Assembly (NCBI RefSeq): GCF_011764505.1
Contig: NZ_AP022839.1
Location: 1,285,001-1,349,000 of the forward strand
DNA length: 64,000 nt
Direction: 5' to 3'
Source of the DNA: Legionella antarctica
GTDB lineage: Bacteria > Pseudomonadota > Gammaproteobacteria > Legionellales > Legionellaceae
The notes under the pieces are model-generated. The model saw nothing but the letters and a program-made list of their open reading frames with translations. It searched no databases and had not been told where the DNA came from. The position numbers were made by a program, and so were the translations under genes. How positions within the stretch are numbered: position 1 is the stretch's first letter; every line of letters starts with the position of its first letter. Shown here piece by piece: positions 1 through 9,367 of this stretch.

Positions 1-1031
1 GATTTTTCCCCACGAGGAACTTTTAATTTATGGGGTTCTGTTTTTACCAGAAAGCCCTCTTTGTCCAAGTCCTGGATGATTTGCTCTCTGGCAATAAATC
101 TATCCATACCTTGATATTTCAAGGGGACATTTTTATTAAGCATCGCCTTTTTGTTTAATATATTGATCAAGGGTAAATCGTGCCGTTTTCCTACTTCATG
201 ATCGTTAAAATCATGGGCTGGGGTAATTTTAACACAGCCACTGCCAAATTCTTTATCTACATACTCATCTGCAATAATGGGGATGGTTCTGTCGCAAAGG
301 GGGAGATTTACTTGTTTGCCAATTAAATGTTGGAAACGAGGATCAGCAGGATGAACTGCTACTGCCGAATCACCCAGCAAAGTTTCAGGGCGTGTAGTAG
401 CAACCACTACAAACTCAGAAGAATCAACTACAGGGTATCGAATATGCCAAAGAAATCCATCCTCTTCTTCAGAAAGTACTTCAAGATCAGAAACGGCAGT
501 TCCAAGTTTCGGATCCCAATTAACCAAACGAGTGCCTCGATAGATCAGACCTTCATCATGAAGCTGGACAAACACTTTTTGTACCGCCGCGGATAAACCC
601 TCATCCATAGTGAACCGTTCTCGATCCCAATCTACTGAATCCCCTATGCGTCTCATTTGCTGAGTTATCGTGTTGCCAGATTCATTTTTCCATTTCCACA
701 CATGTTCTAAAAATTGCTCACGACTTAAATCTTTTCGAGCAATTCCTTGAGCTTCTAATTGTTTTTCAACAACAAGCTGAGTAGAAATTCCCGCATGGTC
801 CGTTCCAGGTTGCCACAACGTTTTGTCACCCGACATTCGGTGGTAGCGAGTTAAAGCATCCATAATGGTGTGTTGAAAACCGTGTCCCATATGAAGGCTT
901 CCTGTAACATTGGGAGGGGGAAGCATAATGCAAAATCGTTTGCCATCGCCTTTGGGCTGAAAGTAATGCTGACTTTCCCACTTTTGGTAATAAGCTTGCT
1001 CTATCGCCTCGGGTGAATAGGTTTTATCCAT
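1..1031 (-). CDS. valS: Valyl-tRNA synthetase, N-terminal part (cut by window edge)
   Basis: Class I aminoacyl-tRNA synthetase that charges tRNA-Val in the cytoplasm. About 343 residues are visible from the ATG at 1031; the remaining two-thirds lies beyond base 1. The protein begins [19 protein letters not shown] and carries the nucleotide-binding HIGH motif as [15 protein letters not shown] near residue 40. It continues through the editing (CP1) domain, with [17 protein letters not shown] and the [12 protein letters not shown] block typical of ValS. The KMSKS loop and anticodon domain are not in view. The gene is divergent from nothing close by; the next gene on the same strand (RND pump) lies about 300 bp upstream across a repeat-bearing spacer. 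Identification is secure from the motif order. Confidence 0.96.
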   Translation of the reverse strand, partial: MDKTYSPEAIEQAYYQKWESQHYFQPKGDGKRFCIMLPPPNVTGSLHMGHGFQHTIMDALTRYHRMSGDKTLWQPGTDHAGISTQLVVEKQLEAQGIARKDLSREQFLEHVWKWKNESGNTITQQMRRIGDSVDWDRERFTMDEGLSAAVQKVFVQLHDEGLIYRGTRLVNWDPKLGTAVSDLEVLSEEEDGFLWHIRYPVVDSSEFVVVATTRPETLLGDSAVAVHPADPRFQHLIGKQVNLPLCDRTIPIIADEYVDKEFGSGCVKITPAHDFNDHEVGKRHDLPLINILNKKAMLNKNVPLKYQGMDRFIAREQIIQDLDKEGFLVKTEPHKLKVPRGEK

Positions 1032-1167
1032 GTTATAGCCTGTACTGGTAAAAAGACAGAATGGTATCACAGACTGATGGGGCATAGCCATTTTCATGAA
1101 GGCACATAAAGTTGTTTATTAATAATGAAAATAAAGACTGGTATTTTTGGGGAATACTCAACTATGT

Positions 1168-1230
1168 TGTTTATTGTTTATTGTTTATTGTTTATCGTTT
1201 ATCGTTTATCGTTTATCGTTTATCGTTTAT
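1168..1230. repeat. Tandem 7-bp repeat, 9 units
   Basis: Nine back-to-back heptamers: four TGTTTAT followed by five CGTTTAT, exactly 63 bp. They lie in the valS/RND-pump spacer with no gene between. Such a short perfect array is prone to slippage. No function is evident. Confidence 0.9.
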
Positions 1231-1273
1231 CATCTGAAAGATGAAGGATAAAAGTAATTAATTGCCGTATTTT

Positions 1274-1310
1274 CTCGGACGAGGCTATTACCCCTCCTCA
1301 GCCCGAGCGG
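1274..1310. repeat. Solo REP-like intergenic repeat (half unit)
   Basis: The segment starts CTCGGACGAGG and ends CCTCAGCCCGAGCGG. It resembles the half units of the 10.9-11.5 kb array (CTTCGAGAGGGCG...CCTCAGCGCGAACGG) and can fold into an imperfect hairpin. It lies just downstream of the RND pump gene. It is probably a dispersed Legionella intergenic repeat. The rest of the 1032-1334 spacer holds the heptamer array and nothing else I can support. Confidence 0.5.
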
Positions 1311-1334
1311 AACCAGGTCAAATCTTTAAAATCC

Positions 1335-4300
1335 TTAAATGAGAGTCTCAGACTCTAACGCAACGGGTTCATCCGGTTTACGACGATGGTCTTCAGCGAT
1401 GTAGGTATAGAGTGTAGGTACAACAAACAAGGTGAAGCAAGTTCCAATCATTAAGCCCGTTGCAATTACCAGACCAATATCAAATCGGCTCACAGCCCCA
1501 GCTCCACTTGCAATCAATAGCGGCAGCACACCAAAAACCATCGCCGCTGTAGTCATCAATATTGGGCGCAATCGAATGGCTGCTGCTTCTTCCACAGCTG
1601 CACGTCTATCCATATTTTTTTCTCGTTGTAAATGATTAGCAAAGTCAACAATTAGAATGCCGTGTTTACTTATAAGACCTATTAAGGTAATCAGGCCAAC
1701 CTGGGTATAAATATTAATGCTGGCCAAGCCTAGGTTGAGTGGGATTAAAGCGCCACAAATAGACATAGGCACACTGATTAAAACAATTAGTGGATCGCGG
1801 AAACTTTCATACTGAGCCGATAAAACTAGAAAGATAATAATGATGGCAAAAAGGAAAGCAAAAACTAATGCGCTCCCTTCCTGCATAAATTGTCTTGATT
1901 CTCCGCCAAAATCATAAGTAAACCCTTTAGGTAAGGTTTCTTTCGCTGCATCTTGTAAAAAATGAAGTCCTTCTCCTAAGGTTTTTCCAGGCATCATCAC
2001 GGCCTGTATCGTTGCTGAATTTAATTGCTGGAAATGAGTCGCAGCATTAGGTTGTGTTTTTTCAACGGGGGTAACAACAGTTGATAGGGGGACCATAATA
2101 CCCGCCATAGTCTTAATATAAATTTGACCTAATTGTTCTGGGGTGAGTCGAAATTTACGATCAAGTTGAGGTATGACCTGATAACTACGACCTTCCAGGT
2201 TAAAATAGTTTACATAGTTTCCGGAAAGGGCGCTGGTCAAACTGCTTCCTACTGAGCGCATATCCAATCCCATTTCCGAAGCTTTAGGGCGATTTATAGA
2301 AAGCTCAATTTCTGGTTGATTGAATTTAAGCGAGTTATCAATATAGATAAACAAACCACTGTTTCTCGCTTTTTCCGTAAGTTTATTAGAGATATCAAAT
2401 AAACTTTGGAAATCATTAGTAGTCTTTATGACGAATTGAACCGGGGTACCACCTCCTCCACCTGGAAGAGGAGGAGGGACGATAGCAAAGGCGTTTAGTC
2501 CAGAAATATTTGATAATTTGTCTTGCAGTGGTTGTTTTAAATCAAACTGACTTTTGGTTCGTTGATCCCATGGCTTAAGAACCATACCCGAGACAGGTTG
2601 ACTCATATTAACGGTAAAATAATTTTCTGTTTCAGGGAAGCTTTGGTAGATTTTGTCAAAAGGTTTGGTAAACGCTTCGATGTAATTTAAAGTGGCAAAT
2701 TGAGGAGCAGTAGCCATTACAAAAAAGAAACCCTGATCTTCATCAGGAGCAGTCTCAGCAGAAGTATTCAGGTAAAGGTAAGGGAGCATCAGAACAACAA
2801 CTGCTGCAAAAAGCAGCATGATTGCTCGGGTATTCAATAAACTATGTAATACCCTCTGGTAAGACACTCTGAGCTTGTTGAATTTATCATCCAGGTAATG
2901 AACGAATTTACCGCTGCTTACTTCTGTAGTTAATATTTTGGAACACATCATGGGTGATAAAGTTAAGGCTATTACCCCTGATATAATGACTGCACTAGCT
3001 AAAGTGAACGCGAACTCCTTAAATAAAGCGCCGGTTAGACCGCCCATAAAACCTATGGGGGCATAAACTGCAGCCAAAGTAATGGTCATTGCAATAATAG
3101 GTATTGCAATTTCTCGGGCACCGATAAGTGCGGCCTCCAAGGGGCTTTTCCCTTCTTCAATGTGACGGTGTACATTCTCTACAACCACAATCGCATCATC
3201 GACCACCAGCCCAATTGCCAGAACAAAAGCAAGCAAGGTGAGCAAGTTGATACTGTAGTCTAATGCAAGCATAAGAGTACAAACACCAACCAAAGAAAGT
3301 GGGATAGTGACCATAGGTATTAAAACGGAACGAATGGAACCAAGGAATAAGAAGATAACCACAATGACGATAAGACCCGCTTCAATAAGGGTATGGACTA
3401 CCTCGCTAATTGACGCTCTGATGAAATCGGTAGCGTCATAAACTATGGTACCAGTCAAAGAAGGTGGAAATTCCTTGATGATGGATGGCATCAATTTTCT
3501 TACATCACTTATGACAGTAAGAGGATTTGCCGTAGGAGTTGGCGTAATAGAAATAAATACGGCTTTTCTTCCATTAAAGGTTACTGAATTATCATAGCTT
3601 TGCGAACCTAATTCTATTTTCGCTATATCACGTAATCGTATAATTGACCCTTTGTCACTGCGAACAATCAATTTACTGAATGCATCAGCATCATTCAGAT
3701 CGGTTTTCGCAGTCATATTAATTGCAACATATTCACTTTTAGTATTGCCTGCGGCTGTCAGGAAGTTATTACTGGCAAGAACTGCAGAAACATCGGCTGG
3801 GGTTACGTTTAGGGCAGCCATTTTAATTGGATTGAGAAATATTCTCATAGAATAGGTAGCGCCTCCCAAGATTTCTGCTTTTGCAACGCCCTCAACAGTT
3901 TGTAGTTGGGGTTGAACAACTCGAGTTGCATAGTCAGTGATTTGTTGGGGGGTCATTTCTTTACTGTCAAGACTGATGTACATCAATGCTGTGGACGAAT
4001 CTGATTTTTTTAGAATGACAGGCTGTTGTGCTTCCTTGGGTAGTTGGTTAATCGTTTGCTGGACTTTACTCATTACGTCAGTAAAGGCTATTTGGGGATC
4101 GAAGTTCAGTTTTATGGTTAAAGTAATGGTACTAAGACCTTGAACACTCGATGAGGTCATATAGTCTATCCCTTCCGCACTGGCAACTGCATTTTCTAAG
4201 GGTGAAGTAATAAAGCCAGCCATCAGATCCGCATCAGCACCTGGATAGCTGGTCATGATTGTAATCACGGTATTGTCCATTCGAGGATACTGGCGAATTT

Positions 4301-4397
4301 GCATTTTATAGATGGAATTAATACCAAAAAGAAAAATCAGCATACTAATTACTATGGAAAGGACGGGTCGCTTGATAAATAGATCAGTAAATTTCAT
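1335..4397 (-). CDS. RND-family (HAE1-type) inner-membrane efflux pump
   Basis: A 1020-residue proton-driven exporter of the AcrB/MexB superfamily that would work with the adaptor encoded just upstream (4626-5888) and an outer-membrane channel not encoded here. The usual layout is visible: one N-terminal TM helix (LSIVISMLIFLFGI), a large periplasmic loop, a TM block around residues 335-530 containing the proton-relay sequence LVVDDAIVVVENVHRH near residue 400, a second periplasmic loop, and a final TM block ending near residue 1000. The length is typical of the family. The start MKFTDLFIKRPVLSIV matches the canonical amino end. Substrate cannot be read from sequence. A C-terminal tail (EDHRRKPDEPVALESETLI) faces the cytoplasm. 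Confidence 0.93.
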   Translation of the reverse strand: MKFTDLFIKRPVLSIVISMLIFLFGINSIYKMQIRQYPRMDNTVITIMTSYPGADADLMAGFITSPLENAVASAEGIDYMTSSSVQGLSTITLTIKLNFDPQIAFTDVMSKVQQTINQLPKEAQQPVILKKSDSSTALMYISLDSKEMTPQQITDYATRVVQPQLQTVEGVAKAEILGGATYSMRIFLNPIKMAALNVTPADVSAVLASNNFLTAAGNTKSEYVAINMTAKTDLNDADAFSKLIVRSDKGSIIRLRDIAKIELGSQSYDNSVTFNGRKAVFISITPTPTANPLTVISDVRKLMPSIIKEFPPSLTGTIVYDATDFIRASISEVVHTLIEAGLIVIVVIFLFLGSIRSVLIPMVTIPLSLVGVCTLMLALDYSINLLTLLAFVLAIGLVVDDAIVVVENVHRHIEEGKSPLEAALIGAREIAIPIIAMTITLAAVYAPIGFMGGLTGALFKEFAFTLASAVIISGVIALTLSPMMCSKILTTEVSSGKFVHYLDDKFNKLRVSYQRVLHSLLNTRAIMLLFAAVVVLMLPYLYLNTSAETAPDEDQGFFFVMATAPQFATLNYIEAFTKPFDKIYQSFPETENYFTVNMSQPVSGMVLKPWDQRTKSQFDLKQPLQDKLSNISGLNAFAIVPPPLPGGGGGTPVQFVIKTTNDFQSLFDISNKLTEKARNSGLFIYIDNSLKFNQPEIELSINRPKASEMGLDMRSVGSSLTSALSGNYVNYFNLEGRSYQVIPQLDRKFRLTPEQLGQIYIKTMAGIMVPLSTVVTPVEKTQPNAATHFQQLNSATIQAVMMPGKTLGEGLHFLQDAAKETLPKGFTYDFGGESRQFMQEGSALVFAFLFAIIIIFLVLSAQYESFRDPLIVLISVPMSICGALIPLNLGLASINIYTQVGLITLIGLISKHGILIVDFANHLQREKNMDRRAAVEEAAAIRLRPILMTTAAMVFGVLPLLIASGAGAVSRFDIGLVIATGLMIGTCFTLFVVPTLYTYIAEDHRRKPDEPVALESETLI

Positions 4398-4461
4398 AAG
4401 TTATCCTGCAAAAAAACCAGCAATTCATTTAATTTTAAAGCCAGCAAATATTATTGTTTTT

Positions 4462-4485
4462 CCCTGGAACCATTTGAGTCCAGGG
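4462..4485. other. Perfect 7-bp-stem hairpin between pump and adaptor genes
   Basis: CCCTGGA and TCCAGGG are separated by 10 nt and sit inside the 228-bp gap between the adaptor stop and the pump start. On the plus strand it is followed by TTATTTTT, on the minus strand by AAAAACAAT, so it is not a convincing terminator for the minus-strand operon. It might tune pump/adaptor stoichiometry by attenuation or RNA processing. That is inference. Confidence 0.4.
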
Positions 4486-4625
4486 TTATTTTTAAACTAT
4501 ATTGGTAACTTCTAAATAACCTCTGGAAAGTCGAACATCTCGACCCCGCACGAGATTTCTGGATTCCATGGACAAGCCGCGGGAAACAGGAAAAGTATTT
4601 TTCCGGCCTTATTGAGAAGTAACCT

Positions 4626-5888
4626 TTATTGTCCCAAAGTTTCTGGAGTACTGTCATTATTTAGCTGAACGCTGTTATTAATGACTACGGGGGTGCCATT
4701 TTGTAATTTCAAATCACCAGTAGAAACCACCAACTCTCCTGCTTTGACCCCTTTCTTTATTACCGTGTAATTTCCTTGCTGCTCACCAGTAGAAACGAAG
4801 ACCCGATTTACAACCAATACGTCTTCACCGTCTTTATTTTTCTTCCCTTCTTTATTTTTTTTGATGATATAGACAGCGTTTCCATAAAGACTATAAGACA
4901 CGGCAGTTGACGGAACGATAACGGTACCTGGTTCCATAGATTGTTCGATGTCAATGGAAGAAAACATGCCTGGTATAAAGACATAGTTTTTGATTTTATT
5001 TTTTTTATTTAAATCACTACTACAGGTGACGATAGATTTATTACCTCTGGTTTCCTGTCGTGTTTTTACCAGCAGGGATTGCTTGGGATTTGCTATTGCA
5101 GCCGCTGGGCAATTTGGCAAAGTCGCTTGTACCAATACATTATGGGTATTCAAATCAATTTTAGAGTTAATTGCAGTTATTGTTCCTTCAAAAAGGGCAT
5201 TGGGAAACTCTTCAACCGAGAATATAATACTTTGATTAATATGAATGCGCTTGTATAGCTGTTCCGGAAGGTAGAACTCAAGAAATAGAGGGTCCAGGGA
5301 TTGCAGGGAAACTATCGAGGTTTGCCCAGGACTTATATACTGTCCCAAATTAACTTGCCGAATACCCAAACGACCTGCAAATGGTGCAACTATATGCTTA
5401 TGATTAATTTGAGACTGAATTTGCTCCAGTTTGGCCTGAGCTTGCTGCAGATTTGCTTTAGCCTCATCTACGTTTGAGCTGGGCGTAGCCCCTCTTTTAG
5501 ACAAATCAGTTTGCCGTTTGTAATTTAATTCTTTAAGCGTAAGCTCTGATTGGTTAAATTTTAACATTGCTTGATCAACGCTATCATCAATAGTAATCAG
5601 AGGTGCATCTTTCTCAACGTATTGACCTGATTCAAAATCGATTTTAACAACTTTTCCTGAAGCTTCAGAGTTAACCTCCACACCATTCATTGCCACGAAA
5701 TTACCTATGGCATTAAGGGTGGGTTGCCAATCAACAGCCTGGGCTACAGCGGATGAAACAGTAACCGCTGGGGGTTCATAGCTGGCAAAGAATTGTTTAA
5801 TCATAAACGACTTAATCAGATTAAAAGCAATGATTCCACCGAAAACAACCAGTAAGGTCATTCCCATGATAGTCATGCGCTTTTTCAT
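4626..5888 (-). CDS. RND periplasmic adaptor (membrane fusion protein, HlyD/AcrA-like)
   Basis: A 420-residue adaptor bridging the inner-membrane pump to an outer-membrane channel. An uncleaved N-terminal membrane anchor (MTIMGMTLLVVFGGIIAFNLI) is followed by the first half-lipoyl segment (GNFVAMNGVEVNSEASGKV). A coiled-coil hairpin spans residues about 110-160 (LTLKELNYKRQTDLSKRGATPSSNVDEAKANLQQAQAKLEQIQSQ), then comes the second lipoyl half (IVAPFAGRLGIRQVNLGQYI), a beta-barrel and a membrane-proximal domain. There is an unusual lysine-rich insertion near residues 350-357 (KKNKEGKKNKDGED) and a polar Asn-rich C-terminus. It is cotranscribed, by orientation, with the pump gene 228 bp downstream. 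Substrate is unknown. Confidence 0.92.
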   Translation of the reverse strand: MKKRMTIMGMTLLVVFGGIIAFNLIKSFMIKQFFASYEPPAVTVSSAVAQAVDWQPTLNAIGNFVAMNGVEVNSEASGKVVKIDFESGQYVEKDAPLITIDDSVDQAMLKFNQSELTLKELNYKRQTDLSKRGATPSSNVDEAKANLQQAQAKLEQIQSQINHKHIVAPFAGRLGIRQVNLGQYISPGQTSIVSLQSLDPLFLEFYLPEQLYKRIHINQSIIFSVEEFPNALFEGTITAINSKIDLNTHNVLVQATLPNCPAAAIANPKQSLLVKTRQETRGNKSIVTCSSDLNKKNKIKNYVFIPGMFSSIDIEQSMEPGTVIVPSTAVSYSLYGNAVYIIKKNKEGKKNKDGEDVLVVNRVFVSTGEQQGNYTVIKKGVKAGELVVSTGDLKLQNGTPVVINNSVQLNNDSTPETLGQ

Positions 5889-6014
5889 TATCTACCCCTA
5901 CTCATATACTGTAAATTTTAATAGGCGTGCAATATATCATAAAGACATACTTTATCACCTTATTGTAATGATTTGTTTCAATTTTTATTTATTCATGGGT
6001 AGAAAAAAAACCTA

Positions 6015-6042
6015 TTGACTAAATTGAATACTTTGTTACTAT
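6015..6042 (+). promoter_or_regulatory. Sigma70-type promoter for the 6072 gene
   Basis: TTGACT (6015-6020), a 16-bp spacer and TACTAT (6037-6042) lie 30 bp ahead of the start codon at 6072. Both boxes are close to consensus. Predicted by eye only. Confidence 0.5.
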
Positions 6043-6071
6043 GCCATCTCGCTCTCACTAAGGGGAAAACC

Positions 6072-6479
6072 ATGAAGTTGAAGTCTTTGTTGTTTCTGTT
6101 ATGTTTTAGTCTGTTTTCGAATGTTTTTGCAGCTAATTTGCACATTAATCCGAAAGCAGATGCTGAAGATAAGAAATCTATAACCAAAAATATCTCATAT
6201 CCTGGCTATTGCCAAATTGAAATCATTAATAACAGCTTCACTGACGTTACTGTATTTGGTACTTATGAAGATGGATCATCACTTGCTTTTGATATTTACA
6301 GTTTCGATGCGCCTCATTATATAAGCCTTTTTTATAATTTCTATTGTCATAGTCAAATGTATATCACGGTTCAGTCACCTTATTACACCCTTTACTCCGG
6401 TTGGACCAACGTGAACAGTACTATCCGAATTCTTCCTTACTTGAAAAACCAAGCTAAAGCTGAGTTATCAACTCGATAA
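6072..6479 (+). CDS. Small secreted protein of unknown function
   Basis: A 135-residue protein beginning MKLKSLLFLLCFSLFSNVFA, a clear Sec signal peptide with likely cleavage after the VFA. The start at 6072 is chosen because AAGGGG sits at the right distance upstream and a signal peptide follows at once; an in-frame ATG at 6015 would overlap the promoter. The mature part (about 115 residues) is rich in Tyr, Ser and Asn and carries two Cys (GYCQIEI and NFYCHSQ) that could form a disulfide. I recognise no family. The following gene at 6542 is a lipoprotein on the same strand. It might belong to small beta-sandwich exported proteins, but this is only an impression. Confidence 0.7.
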   Translation: MKLKSLLFLLCFSLFSNVFAANLHINPKADAEDKKSITKNISYPGYCQIEIINNSFTDVTVFGTYEDGSSLAFDIYSFDAPHYISLFYNFYCHSQMYITVQSPYYTLYSGWTNVNSTIRILPYLKNQAKAELSTR

Positions 6480-6541
6480 ATAATTAAATTAAAGGAAGGC
6501 TCATTTTAAAAATGAACTTTCCTTTTTTTGAGGAGTTTTCC

Positions 6542-6979
6542 ATGAAATACCTCGTTTCCTGTCTTTTAGTACTACCTCTGATTACATCCTGTGTTGAGCA
6601 AGATCAATATTACGAACGAAATTATTACAATCCTGCCCCCAGAGTAGAGGTTCAACGCAATTCTCCAAATCATTATCATCACAATGAATACTTTCGGTCA
6701 GTGCCTCAAAGTAGTGTTTATCATGGAAGGGCTGATTTAAATCAGAACAGGATTATAGTTAATCCACGCATATCTCAAGGTGATGTTGTGGTACAACAGA
6801 ATGGCCCCAGGCAAAGTAGAGCCAAGCAAAACAATGCAGTGAGATATCCTTCCACCAATAGAGGATCAGGTGTGGTGCAAGGTAAGATACACGGACATGA
6901 CAATAATGTTCATAGTAAGCCACAGCAACCCGTTCATGCCCACGAAGACACCCAAGAAACAATACATGGACATAATTAG
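6542..6979 (+). CDS. Histidine-rich lipoprotein, unknown function
   Basis: A 145-residue protein beginning MKYLVSCLLVLPLITSCVEQ with a good lipobox (ITSC), so it is probably lipidated at Cys17 and membrane-anchored. The start at 6542 has GAGG upstream; an in-frame ATG 30 bp earlier would give a non-signal extension. The mature chain is low-complexity, rich in Asn, Gln, Tyr and His, and the last third has repeated His pairs (KIHGHDNN, VHSKPQQPVHAHED, IHGHN). Such His clusters can bind divalent metals, but no metal-binding fold is recognisable. It sits alone between a secreted protein and a BON lipoprotein; a 286-bp gap follows in which I see no gene. Confidence 0.7.
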   Translation: MKYLVSCLLVLPLITSCVEQDQYYERNYYNPAPRVEVQRNSPNHYHHNEYFRSVPQSSVYHGRADLNQNRIIVNPRISQGDVVVQQNGPRQSRAKQNNAVRYPSTNRGSGVVQGKIHGHDNNVHSKPQQPVHAHEDTQETIHGHN

Positions 6980-7265
6980 TATTTATAGTTTGCTTCTGAA
7001 GTACAGGTTGGGTTAACAACGGCAGTACCTGGGCGGTTAAATTTGCTGAAAATCGCTCAGGGTTTGGCACAGGAAGTAGGGATATGAAAATTTTTATTTT
7101 CTAAAGTTGACAATTCCTCAGGTTTTTAACTTAGCTTTATTTTTAAATTGTGTAGAAAAAATGTGATGGCCCATGACCCAAAGAACTAAAATTGCAAGAA
7201 TGTTCCCTTCGTATCTGAATTAATTTTGTGGTAATCTTATAAGGTTTTTTCTTTAAGGAGCCTTA

Positions 7266-7577
7266 ATGCGTGACTCACTTAAAATATTATTGATTGGTTT
7301 TATTTCCCTGATCATTATTGCGTGTACTGCTTCCCCTCACTCTGAAAGTACAGGCGAGTATCTTGATAGTTCAGCAACGACCACCAAAGTGAAAGCCAGT
7401 TTAGTCGATGAGCTGGGAACGAATGGTTTTTTTGTAAAAGTTAAAACCTACAAAGATGAAGTTCAGCTTAGTGGTTTTGTTGATACTCAAAGAGTAAAAC
7501 TAAGAGCTGGGACTATTGCTGCAGGTGTAGATGGTGTTAGAAACGTACGTAACGATATTATAGTTAAATCAAGGTAA
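7266..7577 (+). CDS. BON-domain lipoprotein
   Basis: A 103-residue protein with lipoprotein signal MRDSLKILLIGFISLIIIAC (lipobox IIAC) followed by one BON domain. The domain reads from TTKVKASLVDELGTNGFFVKVKTY through VQLSGFVDTQRVKLRAG to VDGVRNVRNDIIV, the alpha-beta-beta pattern with the conserved G-F-V turn seen in OsmY-type domains. BON proteins act in the periplasm or at the outer membrane and bind phospholipid or envelope components. AAGGAG lies 5 bp ahead of the ATG. It ends 28 bp before glyA on the same strand and could be cotranscribed with it. Confidence 0.85.
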   Translation: MRDSLKILLIGFISLIIIACTASPHSESTGEYLDSSATTTKVKASLVDELGTNGFFVKVKTYKDEVQLSGFVDTQRVKLRAGTIAAGVDGVRNVRNDIIVKSR

Positions 7578-7605
7578 GTATCACACTCCAAGCTAAGGAA
7601 TACTC

Positions 7606-8859
7606 ATGTTTGATGGAAATTATACCATAGAAAATTTTGATGAAGCACTTTTTCAGGCCATTACTAATGAAAAACGCCGGCAAGAAGATCATATTGAACT
7701 GATAGCGTCCGAGAATTATGTAAGTCCACGCATCCTGGAAGCCCAGGGGTCGGTACTTACGAACAAATATGCAGAAGGATATCCCGGTAAGCGTTATTAC
7801 GGTGGCTGCGAATACGTTGACGTAGCTGAAGAACTGGCCATTGACCGAGCAAAAAAATTATTCGGTGCAAATTACGTCAATGTCCAGCCTCACTCAGGTT
7901 CTCAGGCGAATGCAGCGGTAATGTTGGCTTTATTAAAGCCGGGGGATGTCATACTCGGTATGTCATTACCTCATGGCGGTCATTTGACACATGGATCCAA
8001 AGTTAATTTCTCAGGTAAATTATATCAGGCTGTTGAATATGGTGTTGATGTTCAGACCGGATTAGTTGACTACGATGCATTGGAGCGTTTAGCTGTAGAA
8101 CATAAACCGAAATTGATCGTTGCTGGCTTCTCTGCTTACTCAAGAGTACTAGATTGGGCCAGGTTTAGAGCAATAGCAGATAAAGTGGGCGCCTATTTGT
8201 TAGCTGACATGGCTCATGTAGCGGGGCTGGTCGCAGTTGGTCTCTACCCATCGCCGTTACCCTATGCAGATGTAGTTACTACAACAACCCACAAAACATT
8301 AAGAGGTCCCAGAGGAGGTTTAATCCTTTGTCGTTCTAATGAGGAAATTGAAAAAAAATTAAACTCTTCAGTATTTCCAGGCATGCAAGGTGGTCCATTG
8401 ATGCATGTTATTGCCGCAAAAGCAGTGGCCTTTGCTGAGGCTTTATTGCCAGAATTCAAACTATATCAACAGCAAGTTTTGCTTAACGCGCGGACTATGT
8501 GTGATGTACTAAAAATTCGGGGATATAGCATTGTCTCTGGTGGAACAGATAATCATTTACTGTTAATTGATTTAATTAACAAGGATATAACCGGTAAAGA
8601 AGCGGATGCTGCTTTAAGCAAAGCAAATATTACCGTAAATAAAAATTCAGTTCCTAATGATCCTCGCTCACCCTTTGTAACCAGTGGGTTACGTTTGGGA
8701 ACACCTGCTGTTACAACCAGAGGGTTTAAAGAGAAAGAGATAGAGTTTTTATCTAATTGGGTAGCAGATATCCTTGATAATATAAACGATGAAGCGATTA
8801 TAGCCAGAGTCAAAGCTCAGGTTTTGCTTTTATGTCGTGAATTCCCGGTTTATGCCTAA
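7606..8859 (+). CDS. glyA: Serine hydroxymethyltransferase
   Basis: PLP enzyme interconverting serine plus tetrahydrofolate with glycine plus 5,10-methylene-tetrahydrofolate, the main source of one-carbon units. 417 residues, the family's usual size. The N-terminal signature [13 protein letters not shown] and the glycine-rich [10 protein letters not shown] are present. The PLP lysine lies in [14 protein letters not shown] (Lys230). The C-terminal domain contains DNHLLLIDL and [15 protein letters not shown]. It heads the run glyA-nrdR-nusB-thiL, with 2 bp between its stop and nrdR, so these genes are very likely one operon. Confidence 0.98.
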   Translation: MFDGNYTIENFDEALFQAITNEKRRQEDHIELIASENYVSPRILEAQGSVLTNKYAEGYPGKRYYGGCEYVDVAEELAIDRAKKLFGANYVNVQPHSGSQANAAVMLALLKPGDVILGMSLPHGGHLTHGSKVNFSGKLYQAVEYGVDVQTGLVDYDALERLAVEHKPKLIVAGFSAYSRVLDWARFRAIADKVGAYLLADMAHVAGLVAVGLYPSPLPYADVVTTTTHKTLRGPRGGLILCRSNEEIEKKLNSSVFPGMQGGPLMHVIAAKAVAFAEALLPEFKLYQQQVLLNARTMCDVLKIRGYSIVSGGTDNHLLLIDLINKDITGKEADAALSKANITVNKNSVPNDPRSPFVTSGLRLGTPAVTTRGFKEKEIEFLSNWVADILDNINDEAIIARVKAQVLLLCREFPVYA

Positions 8860-8861
8860 TC

Positions 8862-9320
8862 ATGCATTGCCCATTTTGTCATGCAGAAGAAACAAAGGTT
8901 ATTGATTCCCGTTTAGTCGCGGACGGTGCCCAAGTGCGCAGAAGGCGACAATGTCTGGACTGCCATGAGCGCTTTACTACTTTTGAGACGGCTGAATTAA
9001 TTATGCCATTAATTATAAAACGTGATGGAAGACGAAAACCCTTTAACATTGATAATTTGCGCTCAGGAATGTTGCGCGCTTTAGAGAAAAGACCAGTTAG
9101 TGTTGATGCTTTGGAAGAAGCAATTATATCAATCACCCAGGAAATTCGCCGTAGAGGGGAGCGTGAAATTGATTCACAGTTGATCGGTGAACTGGTGATG
9201 AAAGAGTTGTTTCGACTCGATCATGTTGCTTATGTGCGATTTGCATCAGTATATAAAAGGTTTAAAGACGTTAGCGACTTTAGACAAACAATAGATCAAA
9301 TGAAAGAAGACAAAGAGTAG
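8862..9320 (+). CDS. nrdR: Ribonucleotide-reductase regulator NrdR
   Basis: A 152-residue ATP/dATP-sensing repressor of ribonucleotide reductase genes. The N-terminal zinc ribbon is intact: CPFC (Cys3, Cys6) and CLDC (Cys31, Cys34), with the basic RRRRQC stretch between. It is followed by an ATP-cone domain ([29 protein letters not shown]). The length is typical. It is sandwiched between glyA and nusB, a known gammaproteobacterial neighbourhood, though the rib genes that often separate nrdR from nusB are absent here. Confidence 0.97.
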   Translation: MHCPFCHAEETKVIDSRLVADGAQVRRRRQCLDCHERFTTFETAELIMPLIIKRDGRRKPFNIDNLRSGMLRALEKRPVSVDALEEAIISITQEIRRRGEREIDSQLIGELVMKELFRLDHVAYVRFASVYKRFKDVSDFRQTIDQMKEDKE

Positions 9321-9367
9321 AAACTGTTGCTCTTAGTAAAATTAAAGAATAAATTCATGAGGTAATA

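Noticed and set aside
4451..4657. 68-codon minus-strand frame between pump and adaptor
   Set aside because: It begins inside the adaptor gene in another frame, is low-quality sequence and covers the hairpin spacer.
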